A DNA stretch of 46,176 nucleotides from Ignavibacteriae bacterium HGW-Ignavibacteriae-2 (GCA_002839805.1 PGYT01000048.1:1-46176), one strand, 5' to 3'; shown: positions 31,938 through 40,866, counted from the first letter of the stretch. Program-made: numbers and translations. Notes: generated by a model not told the origin, from the sequence alone.

Positions 31938-34592
31938 CTAGAAACCTACTCTAAAACCAAGACGTACTTGCCTTGGTGTGGAATACATACCCGGATTCTT
32001 GATAAATTCTTCAATAGTATTTAATCCGAAAATTTCACCGGCATATTTGGTGTTCAGATCCGCATTCGCGCGACCGGTAGTTGAATAAACACCGTTTTCA
32101 TTTCTAATATCAAGTACGTTATAAACCAGTAAGAATGCGTTTACATCCAATGGTCCCAGCTTGAAATTTTTATCTGCTTTTAAATCCAGATTATAATAAG
32201 TAGGTCTTCTTCCGCCATTTTCAAATCGAACGCCGTTAGATATTCTTATATCTTCTGTATAAGGCATTCCTGAACCATATTGGAAAATTAAACCAACAGT
32301 CCAATTTCCAGGTTCACCCACTGTTCCCGTAAAATTGATTGTGGATGTCTGGTCCCAATCCAAAGGAACAAGATGTTTTTCAGATTCAACAGGTGGATCC
32401 GTCTGATTGTCATTATAAACTGCCATAGGATCGGAAGCGTTACCTTCGGCTATCTGATATGTATAATCTATTTTAGCACTAAAATAATTTGCGAATCTTT
32501 TATCGAGAGTAATTATAACACCCTTAGTGTTGCCATAGTCTCTATTAATAAATCTTGCATACTTAAATCCTTCGTAAGTATTAAGAATTTCCATTCCCAA
32601 TAAATTCCTTATATCCCTATAGTACATTGTAAAATCTATAGAAACGTTAGGGAACAGCACTTGCTGCAAACCAATTTCATACTGAATAGTTTTTTGTGCT
32701 TTCAGATTAGGATTTCCTGTAAAGGACGATAGAGACTGACCAGAAATTATAATGTACTCATCGTTAGAATATAAATTCTCGAGCGAAGGGATCTGGAAAA
32801 AATGTCCGTAAGAAAAATATATGGCGCCCTGATCTGACATCGGGAACGACACACCCAAACGCGGACTCACCTGCAATTTTGAGTCGGCTTCAACTTTTTC
32901 TTTATATCCCGGAAAGTTGGGGTTGTTGGTTACGTTTCTTAAATCCGCTGGTATAGCGGTATTGGCGTCAAAATACTCAAACCTTAACCCGGCGTTTATA
33001 ATCATAATGTCATATTCCATTTTATCTTGAATATAGGCATTAAATTCAAGTGGATATTTATCATATTGCTGATTATCTCGCGCGTGCAATTCAGGGTAGC
33101 CAAGCTCGAATAACGGTCTGCCTAATTCATCAATCTGTCCTTCGATCAGGTTAATCATATTCCAGGAATGATTAAACAAATGCGTCTTTCTTCCCTCAAC
33201 ACCTATTTTTACTTTGTGTTCTTTACTTAATTGCGACTCCAACGTCCACTGTGCTATAAACGTTTCAGTATATCGTTTATATCTGCCGGTCTGGTTGCCT
33301 CCATAACGGTAGGTATAGTTTGATGTGGCAATTCCCTGTTGCGGATTTATATATCTGGAATCATATTCGTCTTCATACAAATAACCATAGAAATCATGTC
33401 TGTTCGCTGAAAATTTTAAAGACATAAAAGTACTTTGCGAAGGAACAAATGACATTTGAAGATTATGTATAGTATTATTACTAAAGTGGTTCATTATACC
33501 ATCGGGAGCCCAACGATATGCATGATCATAATATGTCCTTTCGTCGGTGTCCCAAAAAATTGAGTAGCTCAATTTCCAATTTGGCAATCCGTAAGCCAGC
33601 TTTCCATTAAACGAATATTTCGTCCAAGGATTCATTGAAACATATTTTCCGTCACCGGTTGGCATAAAGGGATTTACGTCCGTTTTATTATATACACGTT
33701 TTCCAAATAGGTAACCTTCATCGTCAAAGTAACGTCCGGTTATGAAAAACGTTAGCCCATTTACAATAGTTGTTGGGCCCGAAAGAGAGAATTGAAAATC
33801 TTTAATACCGCTCGAATTAAATTTATCTAAATTATAAAATATTCCGTCATTCTGAGAAATATAGTTACCGAAATACGCAGTAGCGTTTCCTTCAAACTTT
33901 TGTGAGCCTTCTTTAGTAACTATATTCACAATGCCGGACATTGCCTGTCCATATTCAGCGTTAAAAGTACCGCTAATAACTTCAAGTTCACGTATGGAGT
34001 TATTCTCTATTTCCACTGTCATACGAGAGTTAAAAGCATCTGTTACCGGGATACCATCAATTAGGTAAGCAACTTCGTTGGATCTGCCACCTCTAAAGTG
34101 ACCGTCAATAACACCTGCCTGCAAATTTACAATTGCGCTTAGATTTTCCACAGGCATCATTTCAATTTCTTTGGATGAAACTGTTGCCGCAGTGGAAGTT
34201 AGATCTTTGGTGATTAATGGTTTTTCAGCAATTACAACAACCTCCTGTCCCAACTCAACAGATTCGGATACCAACGCGACGTCTAGGTTTGTTGTTTTAT
34301 CGATTGTAATTCTTACTTCACGTATTGTGGTTTTTTTGTAACCTACCGCACTTACAAGTACAGTATATTCTCCCGGAGGAATATTGTTTATATAATAATA
34401 TCCGTCAAGATCAGCAGCTGCTCCCAGATATGTACCTTCAATAATTATATTAGCACCAATAATCGGTTCATTTAAATCTCTGTCAACAACTTTTCCGGCA
34501 AGTTTACCTGTTTGTCCCGCATATACGTTAATGCTTAGGAGGATGATTCCAACAAACAGACTCCCCAAAAGATTTGTCATATTCAACTTCAA
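31938..34592 (-). CDS. TonB-dependent receptor with carboxypeptidase-regulatory-like domain
   Basis: The receptor has 884 residues. It has a signal peptide ending INVYAG and a CarboxypepD_reg-like domain (about 26-115, GKLAGKVVDRDLNEPIIGAN, PPGEYTVLVSAVGYKKT). The plug (about 120-235) carries FRGGRSNEVAYLIDGIPV and SGTFNAEYGQAMSGIVNIV, and the barrel ends in RLGFRVGF. It is a paralogue of the receptor at 6714-9602, with about 80 fewer residues. Translation appears to start at TTG (34592): GGAGG lies seven bases before it and 19 bases before the next ATG (34580). It heads a three-gene cassette with a T9SS surface protein and a PorV-like barrel. A terminator hairpin lies 48 bases upstream, so a separate promoter or read-through is needed. 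No clear promoter was found. Confidence 0.9.
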   Translation of the reverse strand: MKLNMTNLLGSLFVGIILLSINVYAGQTGKLAGKVVDRDLNEPIIGANIIIEGTYLGAAADLDGYYYINNIPPGEYTVLVSAVGYKKTTIREVRITIDKTTNLDVALVSESVELGQEVVVIAEKPLITKDLTSTAATVSSKEIEMMPVENLSAIVNLQAGVIDGHFRGGRSNEVAYLIDGIPVTDAFNSRMTVEIENNSIRELEVISGTFNAEYGQAMSGIVNIVTKEGSQKFEGNATAYFGNYISQNDGIFYNLDKFNSSGIKDFQFSLSGPTTIVNGLTFFITGRYFDDEGYLFGKRVYNKTDVNPFMPTGDGKYVSMNPWTKYSFNGKLAYGLPNWKLSYSIFWDTDERTYYDHAYRWAPDGIMNHFSNNTIHNLQMSFVPSQSTFMSLKFSANRHDFYGYLYEDEYDSRYINPQQGIATSNYTYRYGGNQTGRYKRYTETFIAQWTLESQLSKEHKVKIGVEGRKTHLFNHSWNMINLIEGQIDELGRPLFELGYPELHARDNQQYDKYPLEFNAYIQDKMEYDIMIINAGLRFEYFDANTAIPADLRNVTNNPNFPGYKEKVEADSKLQVSPRLGVSFPMSDQGAIYFSYGHFFQIPSLENLYSNDEYIIISGQSLSSFTGNPNLKAQKTIQYEIGLQQVLFPNVSIDFTMYYRDIRNLLGMEILNTYEGFKYARFINRDYGNTKGVIITLDKRFANYFSAKIDYTYQIAEGNASDPMAVYNDNQTDPPVESEKHLVPLDWDQTSTINFTGTVGEPGNWTVGLIFQYGSGMPYTEDIRISNGVRFENGGRRPTYYNLDLKADKNFKLGPLDVNAFLLVYNVLDIRNENGVYSTTGRANADLNTKYAGEIFGLNTIEEFIKNPGMYSTPRQVRLGFRVGF

Positions 34593-34599
34593 TTTGAAT

Positions 34600-34604
34600 C
34601 CTCC
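34600..34604 (-). promoter_or_regulatory. Ribosome binding site deciding a TTG start
   Basis: GGAGG on the minus strand lies seven bases before the TTG at 34592 and 19 bases before the ATG at 34580, so it favours the TTG as the start of the TonB receptor. Confidence 0.65.
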
Positions 34605-34639
34605 TTGAAATTTGAGTAAAACTAAACATTCTAAAGAAA

Positions 34640-34667
34640 AAAGGTGCAGTTGCTTAACTGCACCTTT
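34640..34667 (-). terminator. Rho-independent terminator after carbohydrate-binding protein gene
   Basis: A 12-base perfect stem (AAAGGTGCAGTT/AACTGCACCTTT) with a four-base loop is followed on the minus strand by TTTCTTTAG, giving a continuous T-rich tail with the stem end. It begins 12 bases after the stop codon of the upstream gene. It is the best terminator in the window and separates the symporter operon from the TonB-receptor cassette. Confidence 0.85.
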
Positions 34668-34679
34668 AGAGGAAAATGA

Positions 34680-37169
34680 TTATTTAACAAGCATCATTTT
34701 TTTAGAGCTAACAAAAGTTCCAGCAGTAATTTGATATACATAAATTCCGGAAGCTAAATTTGAAGCGTTAAAATCAACATTATATGTTCCCGGAGCTTTA
34801 ACTTCATTTACTAATGAAGCTACTTCCTGACCCAATAAATTGAATACTTTTAGAGAAACGTCACTTGTTTTTTGAATGCTAAAAGTAATTTGAGTACTCG
34901 GATTAAACGGATTAGGATAATTCTGATTCAAATTGAACGTTAATGGTTGATTCAGATTGTCTTTTACGTCAACCATTTTGTCTCCTATCCAAGTATATAA
35001 CCATCTGGAAACATCACCCCATGATTGATCTTCGTTATAAGGGGAATAGGTTAGAATACCTTCTCTTGTTCCTGTTGCGTCAGCGTCATTTATTGACATG
35101 TCAATTTTTATTCTTTGACCAACGATAGGAGTAAATACTGCGTCGCCAGAATTGTTAAGCGCAGCAATGTCTGCAAAAGTAAATGAACCTTCCACAGTAT
35201 AACCACTTGGGAATTTTTCAACCCATGCATAATTTACACCAACGGTTCCAATAACTTTATCACCTCTGTTACCAATAATTGCTGAAGCTCTGTTAAATCT
35301 CCATTGGTAATCTGGTTCAGCGCCTTGTTTTAAACCAATGTGTGAAGGTCCGTGCCAGTCATACAAACCGATAAATAAATCGGGTGCATCCTGCAGATAA
35401 GTAGTAGCCTGATCGGTATTAATAATATCATCAGTTACATCCCAAGCTACATATAATCTTTCGCTGTCAACAGCTAAATATACTTTTGCCGAACAGTCTG
35501 TTGCGTTATCAATTTTCTGATTAGCAACGATAAATCCGGTTCCGTTATCAGGGTTAATTTCAAATGGAGTAATACCGGCCCATTCACCCAAATTACCGTC
35601 AGCAACAAAATTAGCAGGAGCTGTAGGATTAATAATTGTAACGCCTTTAGCTGTGTTAACAGTTGGGTTTTGAGTTGCAGCTAATTTACTTGAGTTACCA
35701 GCGGCGTCTTTACATACTACCGCATAGTAGAATGTAACGTCCTGATTTGTTTTAGGCGCTCTTAGGAAATGTTCAACAACCTGTAAACCTTCGGCAACGC
35801 CCATTTGAACAACTTCAATACCTTTAGCAGTTAAGTCTGTTATAGGATTTAAGCTGTAATAAACATCATATACTTCGTCTGTTTCACCAGGTACATCTGT
35901 CCATGTAACAAGATTAACAAAATCACCGCCAACAGCGGAAACCAATGCAGGTGCTTCAGGAGCCAGAACATCAAATGTTGGACTTCCTGTCCACACATCA
36001 TCTACCCAAACAACTTGGCCGTTAGCTCCACTGCCTTCAGTTAAAATTTGAAATACTGTAACATGTTCAAAATTAAAATTAGCAGTTCCGTCGTAATATG
36101 TAATAAGATCTTTTAAAGCAAATTTGTATTGATGCCATGTATCGTCCGAAATTGGGGTAAAATTAGCGCCTATTTTTGCGGCTCCATCTTCCCATTGAAG
36201 TCTTAAATTACCAATACCAGGTGCTGCTTTCATTTTAAATTTTAAAGTATCTGTGTTCCAGTGATAAGATAAATTTGTTGGAGGAACATTCCATCCGAAT
36301 CCTGCCCATGCGTCGCCAATAGTCCACTTAATCGCATTTGGAGATTCTGTAGATGAACCCGCGCCTTCAACCAATTCTGCAGAACAATTCCATTGGAATT
36401 TTTCTACTGTTGAAGGGAACGCCGCACCGTTAAAAAATACTACAGGACGAGCCGCAACTCCAACTAATTTAAGATCATCCAATATAATTGAGCCGACAGC
36501 AAAATCGCCGTCGCCGCCGCCGTTAATCGAGAATTCTAAAGAATAACCTTTAATTTTGTCCAGATCGAGTTTCTCATTACCTTTAGTTCCAGACCAGCCT
36601 GTTAAGTTAAATCCGGCACCTTCCCAGTTGTAATTATTTACTAAAGGAATTTTTATTGTATGCCAGCCGGGTTCATTATCTAAGACGTACTGGAATGAAT
36701 AATAATATTCGCAATCGCCTACATCATAAACTTTGTAGGAATCGTTGTCGCTAACGTCTTGAAGGTTAACTCTTAAGTGAACTCTTCCTGCCTTGTCCTG
36801 AGCAACTACGTTATTATAAGATAATGAAAGTGTGTCGTATAACGACCAGTCATACACGCCATTAGAATCAGGATTCCAATGTTCTAGCTTGGTATATCCT
36901 CCCCAGCTTTCAATGTTTTGCGCGCTATAATCCAGACGCATAGCTGCGGCGCCTTCAATTTTATTATCTGTAGGATAGCTGAACTTTATCCATCCATGTT
37001 CAGCGGTTGCGTTACCGCTGGTTTGATAATGCTGGCCGCCGTGATTGTCGAAAAATGCCCAGTAATTAGTGTCCGCGGGCGCCGAGTCGTAACTATTTAA
37101 CTGCTGACTTTGCGCACTGAGCATAACTGAAAAAAGAATTAATATAGAAAAAGTTAATAATTTTTTCAT
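34680..37169 (-). CDS. T9SS-sorted multi-domain carbohydrate-binding protein
   Basis: This surface protein of about 829 residues shows no catalytic domain that I recognise. After the signal peptide (MKKLLTFSILILFSVMLSAQ) come two jelly-roll modules resembling CBM11/ExoP-type binding domains (about 25-235 and 250-430). A fibronectin III-like domain follows (SAVGGDFVNLVTWTDVPGE), then a CBM9-like domain (FVADGNLGEWAGITPFEINP, AKVYLAVDSERLYVAWDVTD), and a T9SS domain (NQNYPNPFNPSTQITF to KKMMLVK). The frame opens at 37235, but GGAGG lies nine bases before the ATG at 37169, which starts the signal peptide. It follows the sodium symporter by 65 bases and shares its sigma-54 promoter by inference. 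It probably holds glucan at the cell surface. Confidence 0.8.
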   Translation of the reverse strand: MKKLLTFSILILFSVMLSAQSQQLNSYDSAPADTNYWAFFDNHGGQHYQTSGNATAEHGWIKFSYPTDNKIEGAAAMRLDYSAQNIESWGGYTKLEHWNPDSNGVYDWSLYDTLSLSYNNVVAQDKAGRVHLRVNLQDVSDNDSYKVYDVGDCEYYYSFQYVLDNEPGWHTIKIPLVNNYNWEGAGFNLTGWSGTKGNEKLDLDKIKGYSLEFSINGGGDGDFAVGSIILDDLKLVGVAARPVVFFNGAAFPSTVEKFQWNCSAELVEGAGSSTESPNAIKWTIGDAWAGFGWNVPPTNLSYHWNTDTLKFKMKAAPGIGNLRLQWEDGAAKIGANFTPISDDTWHQYKFALKDLITYYDGTANFNFEHVTVFQILTEGSGANGQVVWVDDVWTGSPTFDVLAPEAPALVSAVGGDFVNLVTWTDVPGETDEVYDVYYSLNPITDLTAKGIEVVQMGVAEGLQVVEHFLRAPKTNQDVTFYYAVVCKDAAGNSSKLAATQNPTVNTAKGVTIINPTAPANFVADGNLGEWAGITPFEINPDNGTGFIVANQKIDNATDCSAKVYLAVDSERLYVAWDVTDDIINTDQATTYLQDAPDLFIGLYDWHGPSHIGLKQGAEPDYQWRFNRASAIIGNRGDKVIGTVGVNYAWVEKFPSGYTVEGSFTFADIAALNNSGDAVFTPIVGQRIKIDMSINDADATGTREGILTYSPYNEDQSWGDVSRWLYTWIGDKMVDVKDNLNQPLTFNLNQNYPNPFNPSTQITFSIQKTSDVSLKVFNLLGQEVASLVNEVKAPGTYNVDFNASNLASGIYVYQITAGTFVSSKKMMLVK

Positions 37170-37234
37170 AAGGAAAATCCTCCATATGATTGTGGTTGGT
37201 GATTGGTATTTAATATTTGAGTTAGTTGGTACCA

Positions 37235-38806
37235 TTATTTATGTTCTATTATCTCAAATTTTTCTATTTCTTTAGTTCCGATTCTATGTTTCATTTCATT
37301 TTCTAATTCCACGTCCTCCGAAGATTTAGATTTACTAATAATTATTTTTTTATCATTCAAACTGACGACGATTAAAACGAAAGAAGTTAACAAAAACAGA
37401 AATACAGCGAAGTGTAAATAATGAACCCCGTTCAGAAAATGGAATAATGGAAATTCCCCAATTAGAGTAGGGTTAATCATCGAAATAATTATTCTAACAA
37501 ATCCAACAATTCCACCGAAAATAAGAGCTGTAAACACCCCTTTACTGGTGGATTTTGACCAGAATATTCCGAATAAAAAAGCGCTCGCGATCGGGGGGCT
37601 TATATATGCCTGTATCTGTTGCAAAAAAAGATAAATTTGGCTGTCTATTACTTTTAACAAAGGAATTAGAATAATTGCAAATACAACTATCATAATCGTA
37701 GATAATCTGCCTACAAGGACTATTTCACTTTCTGTCGCTCTAGGGCGCATAGGTTTAAAGATGTCTATAGAAATTAACGCTGCGGAACTATTAAAAGCGC
37801 TGGCAAGTGAAGACATAAGCGCTGCGATTAATCCCGCAATAACAATTCCTTTTATGCCTGTTGGTAATAAATCGCCGGTAACCAAATATGTAAAAGCAGC
37901 GTCGCCTTTTATATTCGGATATTTTATTGCGGCTACTAACCCTGGAATTATTAAAAGAAAAATTGGAATGATTTTTAAAAACGCGGCTAAAAAAGTTCCT
38001 TTGCGCGCTTCTCTAATATTGCGAGCACTCAATATCCGCTGGACTATGTATTGATCGGTGCACCAATACCATATCCCTAAAATCGGCGCACCAAAAAGAA
38101 TTCCAGTCCATGGAAAATTTGGATCGGAGGAAGATTTTATTATTTCAAAATAACTTGCAGGCAATTTTTCAATTATTACTGATAAACCGCCAATGTCTTT
38201 TAAACCGTATAAAGTTAATAGCAGGGAACCAACTATTAAAACAATAGCTTGAAAAAATTGGGTTTTCATTACTGAGGCCATTCCGCCAATGACGGTATAA
38301 AGTCCTGTGAGCAGCACAATTAGTACTGCGGAAGTAAATACATCCAATCCAAGAATTTTGCCTAGCAGATACCCCCCCGCAATTAAAGTAACAGCAATTT
38401 TTGTAAAAAAATACGCTGCTAAAGATATTGCAGTTAAATAAGCCCTAACCCTGTCGCCAAATTTTTTACCCAAAAATTCCGGCATTGTCATCACATCAGC
38501 TTTAATAAACACAGGGATAAAAAACCAAGCTAATATAATAAGTATGAATACAGCTAGCCATTCGAACAGACCGACACTTAATCCGTGAACAGAGCCTGCA
38601 CCGGCTAGTCCAATAAAATGTTCACTGGAAATATTTGTCGCAAAGAGGGAAGTACCAATTAATATCCACCCCATATCTTTTCCGGCTAGAAAATAATCCT
38701 GGGTAGTTTTATCTCTACCAACGGCCGAAATCAATCCGATGACCAATGCTATTCCGATATACAATATCAGAATTAAGTTATCAATTGTACTTAGACTTTC
38801 TATCAA
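37235..38806 (-). CDS. Sodium:solute symporter, SGLT-type sugar transporter
   Basis: The protein has 523 residues with about 13-14 predicted membrane helices. The family motif YFLAGKDMGWILIGTSLFAT followed by NISSEHFIGLAGAG is the sodium/sugar symporter (SSS, vSGLT-like) signature, and AFNSSAALISIDIFKP in a later helix carries the conserved sodium-site serines. Sodium-driven glucose or galactose uptake is the expected role. The sugar is not set by the sequence. The start is TTG (38806) with AAGGG five bases upstream, and no closer ATG exists. A sigma-54 promoter element lies 30 bases upstream of the start. The gene heads a two-gene unit with the carbohydrate-binding protein downstream. Confidence 0.92.
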   Translation of the reverse strand: MIESLSTIDNLILILYIGIALVIGLISAVGRDKTTQDYFLAGKDMGWILIGTSLFATNISSEHFIGLAGAGSVHGLSVGLFEWLAVFILIILAWFFIPVFIKADVMTMPEFLGKKFGDRVRAYLTAISLAAYFFTKIAVTLIAGGYLLGKILGLDVFTSAVLIVLLTGLYTVIGGMASVMKTQFFQAIVLIVGSLLLTLYGLKDIGGLSVIIEKLPASYFEIIKSSSDPNFPWTGILFGAPILGIWYWCTDQYIVQRILSARNIREARKGTFLAAFLKIIPIFLLIIPGLVAAIKYPNIKGDAAFTYLVTGDLLPTGIKGIVIAGLIAALMSSLASAFNSSAALISIDIFKPMRPRATESEIVLVGRLSTIMIVVFAIILIPLLKVIDSQIYLFLQQIQAYISPPIASAFLFGIFWSKSTSKGVFTALIFGGIVGFVRIIISMINPTLIGEFPLFHFLNGVHYLHFAVFLFLLTSFVLIVVSLNDKKIIISKSKSSEDVELENEMKHRIGTKEIEKFEIIEHK

Positions 38807-38835
38807 ATTTTCCCTTACCTGAGAGTATTATTTTA

Positions 38836-38851
38836 TGCATATATGATGCCA
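38836..38851 (-). promoter_or_regulatory. Sigma-54 (RpoN) promoter for symporter operon
   Basis: On the minus strand TGGCATCATATATGCA gives the invariant GG (-24) and GC (-12) with exactly ten bases between them, and matches the consensus TGGCAC-N5-TTGCA at nine of eleven defined positions. Transcription would start near 38826, about 20 bases before the TTG start codon and just ahead of its ribosome site. A sigma-54 activator gene lies in the same window. Confidence 0.8.
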
Positions 38852-38923
38852 TACCGGATTATGTCTAAATTCCCTTTATTTATAATACTTTAGAGGATTT
38901 TTGGAGTATAAAACTTAAGACTT

Positions 38924-38941
38924 ATTATTAAAATGATAACC
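38924..38941 (-). repeat. 18-bp repeat, copy 1 (candidate activator site)
   Basis: ATTATTAAAATGATAACC is identical to 45526-45543 and occurs 73 bases upstream of the symporter sigma-54 promoter. With flanking bases it forms a near-palindrome (TTATTATT-AA-AATGATAA, one mismatch in eight). This would suit an enhancer site for a Fis-type helix-turn-helix dimer, although AT-rich chance matching is possible. The rest of the 181-base gap (38807-38987) holds only the promoter and AT-rich sequence. Confidence 0.4.
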
Positions 38942-38987
38942 GGGTATTATTTTTTTAATAATTATTAAAGGTTGGAATTAATTCAAT

Positions 38988-40793
38988 TTATCTATTTAAA
39001 AGAATTTCATTCAATTGCCGAGCATCACTATAATTTGGATTTAATCTTAAACATGCCTTAACGTTTTTTGCTGACTCACTAAAATTACCCGAGTAAAATT
39101 GAGAGAGTGATAGGAAATATAAAACCTCCGGATCTGAGGTATCAAGTTTAAGCGCTTCTTTTAAGAAATATTCAGCCCGAGGGTATTGACCCAAATTTAC
39201 TGATAAATGTCCCATAGTTTTTAACGTGTAAATATCGGGATTAACATTATGCAAAAGCGACACTACCGTATACGCGGGAACGAACTGTTTGGCCTCAATC
39301 AGATAACTGGCAGTGGATTTATAAGTATAAGTATCGAAAGGTTTATCAAAAATAATAGACATCATTTCTTTAAAGAATGCCTTATAATTCTGTTTTGAGA
39401 AATAATATTCCGCCAACAGCGTATGCCCAGCCGTCCAGCTTATTTTTCCTTCAGCGGTTTGTAATGCCAGTGAATCTGAATAATTAGAAGGTTTATAATT
39501 TGAGAAAATAATTTGAGTCCCGTATCCTTTCTTAAAAGGAAATGAATTTAAAAGAACACGAATTTTTATATCGGCAAAAGTAGAATCAAACCGTGTAAAG
39601 GGGAATGTTTCTTTGAGAATTTTATCGCTTAAAGCCCACAAATTTTTATTGTCGGGTTCGGAGAGTAACCCCCTCTCAATTATCTGATTAAAATACTCAT
39701 TGGCAATTAATTGATGTCCATATATATTTGGGTGCAGGTGATCAACAAAAATAGAATAACCTGGAATTCCTTTTTCACATTTATTTTTAAATAACGAATC
39801 TATGTCGGCAATAGTGCTGCCATATCTTAAACGCATTCCACCAATAATTTTGTTCATTTCAGCAGGCGCCCTGAATCGAAGCATATCCTTCTCTTTTGCT
39901 TCAACAAACAGATTATACGCTCCGGCTGAATCTGTAGTAGAAATTTTTTCAGCTGACTTAAATATTTTATTCGATAAAGAGTTCGGATTGGTAACCGAAT
40001 CAAGCGGTTTTTGTAAAAGATTTGAGGTAAGAGTGCCAATAATTACAGGAACATTTGCGGATTTACACTCACTTAAAATGTATTCAAGATTAAGCCTGAA
40101 CTGATTTATACCTTCTTTATATTCCGGCGAATTGTGTTTTACTAATCTATCCCCCGCCATTTCCGCCATTAATGTTTTGCCCGATCCGAATGGCGCTTCA
40201 TCATGAAAATATCGTGCGGTGTAAGCAATTAAATTTTCAACTAACTGATAAGTTTTATATTCCTTTAAATAGAAAAACCAGGATAGAAGAGGATTATCAC
40301 CTTTTATCAATCCCGCGGCAGCGGCGCCATAAGCTCCGTAGTATTCATTGTGTCCTGCGTAAATCAGAATCAAATCAGGGGATTGATCCAAAACATCCCT
40401 TATATATTGAGCCATAAAAGTTGTATTTACCGCTGAAACACCCATATTTATTATTTCAAATTGTTTATCGGGATATAACAGCTGAAGTTTTCTTTTTAGT
40501 TGTCTGGGGAATGAGGCATTAGTTGGATATGGGAAACCGGCGGTTGTACTGCCACCGAGTACGAATACTCTAAATGTGTTCTTGTCTTTAATGTCTTTAA
40601 ATCCATCCGGAATAACGGACGGAACCGCCACATTATCGTCAAAATATTTTTTTGGCAAATCGGGATTAAAAAAAATAAGCCCCGGATACTGATCCGGTAA
40701 TCTAACAAACGTAGAATAGTCTTTTCCGTAATGCGATACACGAAGTACTAATTCCAGAAGCATAAATAAAAATATAGGAATTAAAAGAGCCAC
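38988..40793 (-). CDS. Membrane-anchored SGNH/GDSL hydrolase with TPR repeats
   Basis: The protein has 601 residues from the GTG at 40793. An N-terminal membrane helix (ALLIPIFLFMLLELVLRV) anchors an SGNH-hydrolase domain with its blocks in order: VFVLGGSTTAG (Ser82), NMGVSAVNTT, AGHNEYYG (Asn149) and VDHLHPN (Asp351, His354). TPR-like helices fill the C-terminal third (AEYFLKEALKLDTSDPEVLY, SAKNVKACLRLNPNYSDARQ). Family members are esterases, often acting on acetylated carbohydrate, so deacetylation of a glycan is possible but unproven. The reading frame continues upstream without stop to encode KKYPVWFYLV, and a single base removed near 40845-40847 would join it to an ATG at 40854. The true start is therefore uncertain. 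It follows the GH2 gene closely. Confidence 0.82.
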   Translation of the reverse strand: MALLIPIFLFMLLELVLRVSHYGKDYSTFVRLPDQYPGLIFFNPDLPKKYFDDNVAVPSVIPDGFKDIKDKNTFRVFVLGGSTTAGFPYPTNASFPRQLKRKLQLLYPDKQFEIINMGVSAVNTTFMAQYIRDVLDQSPDLILIYAGHNEYYGAYGAAAAGLIKGDNPLLSWFFYLKEYKTYQLVENLIAYTARYFHDEAPFGSGKTLMAEMAGDRLVKHNSPEYKEGINQFRLNLEYILSECKSANVPVIIGTLTSNLLQKPLDSVTNPNSLSNKIFKSAEKISTTDSAGAYNLFVEAKEKDMLRFRAPAEMNKIIGGMRLRYGSTIADIDSLFKNKCEKGIPGYSIFVDHLHPNIYGHQLIANEYFNQIIERGLLSEPDNKNLWALSDKILKETFPFTRFDSTFADIKIRVLLNSFPFKKGYGTQIIFSNYKPSNYSDSLALQTAEGKISWTAGHTLLAEYYFSKQNYKAFFKEMMSIIFDKPFDTYTYKSTASYLIEAKQFVPAYTVVSLLHNVNPDIYTLKTMGHLSVNLGQYPRAEYFLKEALKLDTSDPEVLYFLSLSQFYSGNFSESAKNVKACLRLNPNYSDARQLNEILLNR

Positions 40794-40866
40794 AAGGTAA
40801 AACCAAACTGGGTATTTTTTCCTAACGTTTATTGTTTTCAGATTAAACTCGCATTAAAATTTATTT

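Noticed and set aside
38954-38969. Perfect 16-bp palindrome TTTAATAATTATTAAA after the SGNH gene
   Set aside because: It is all A/T with no GC stem, so it is not a credible terminator, and such palindromes are expected by chance in this AT-rich gap.
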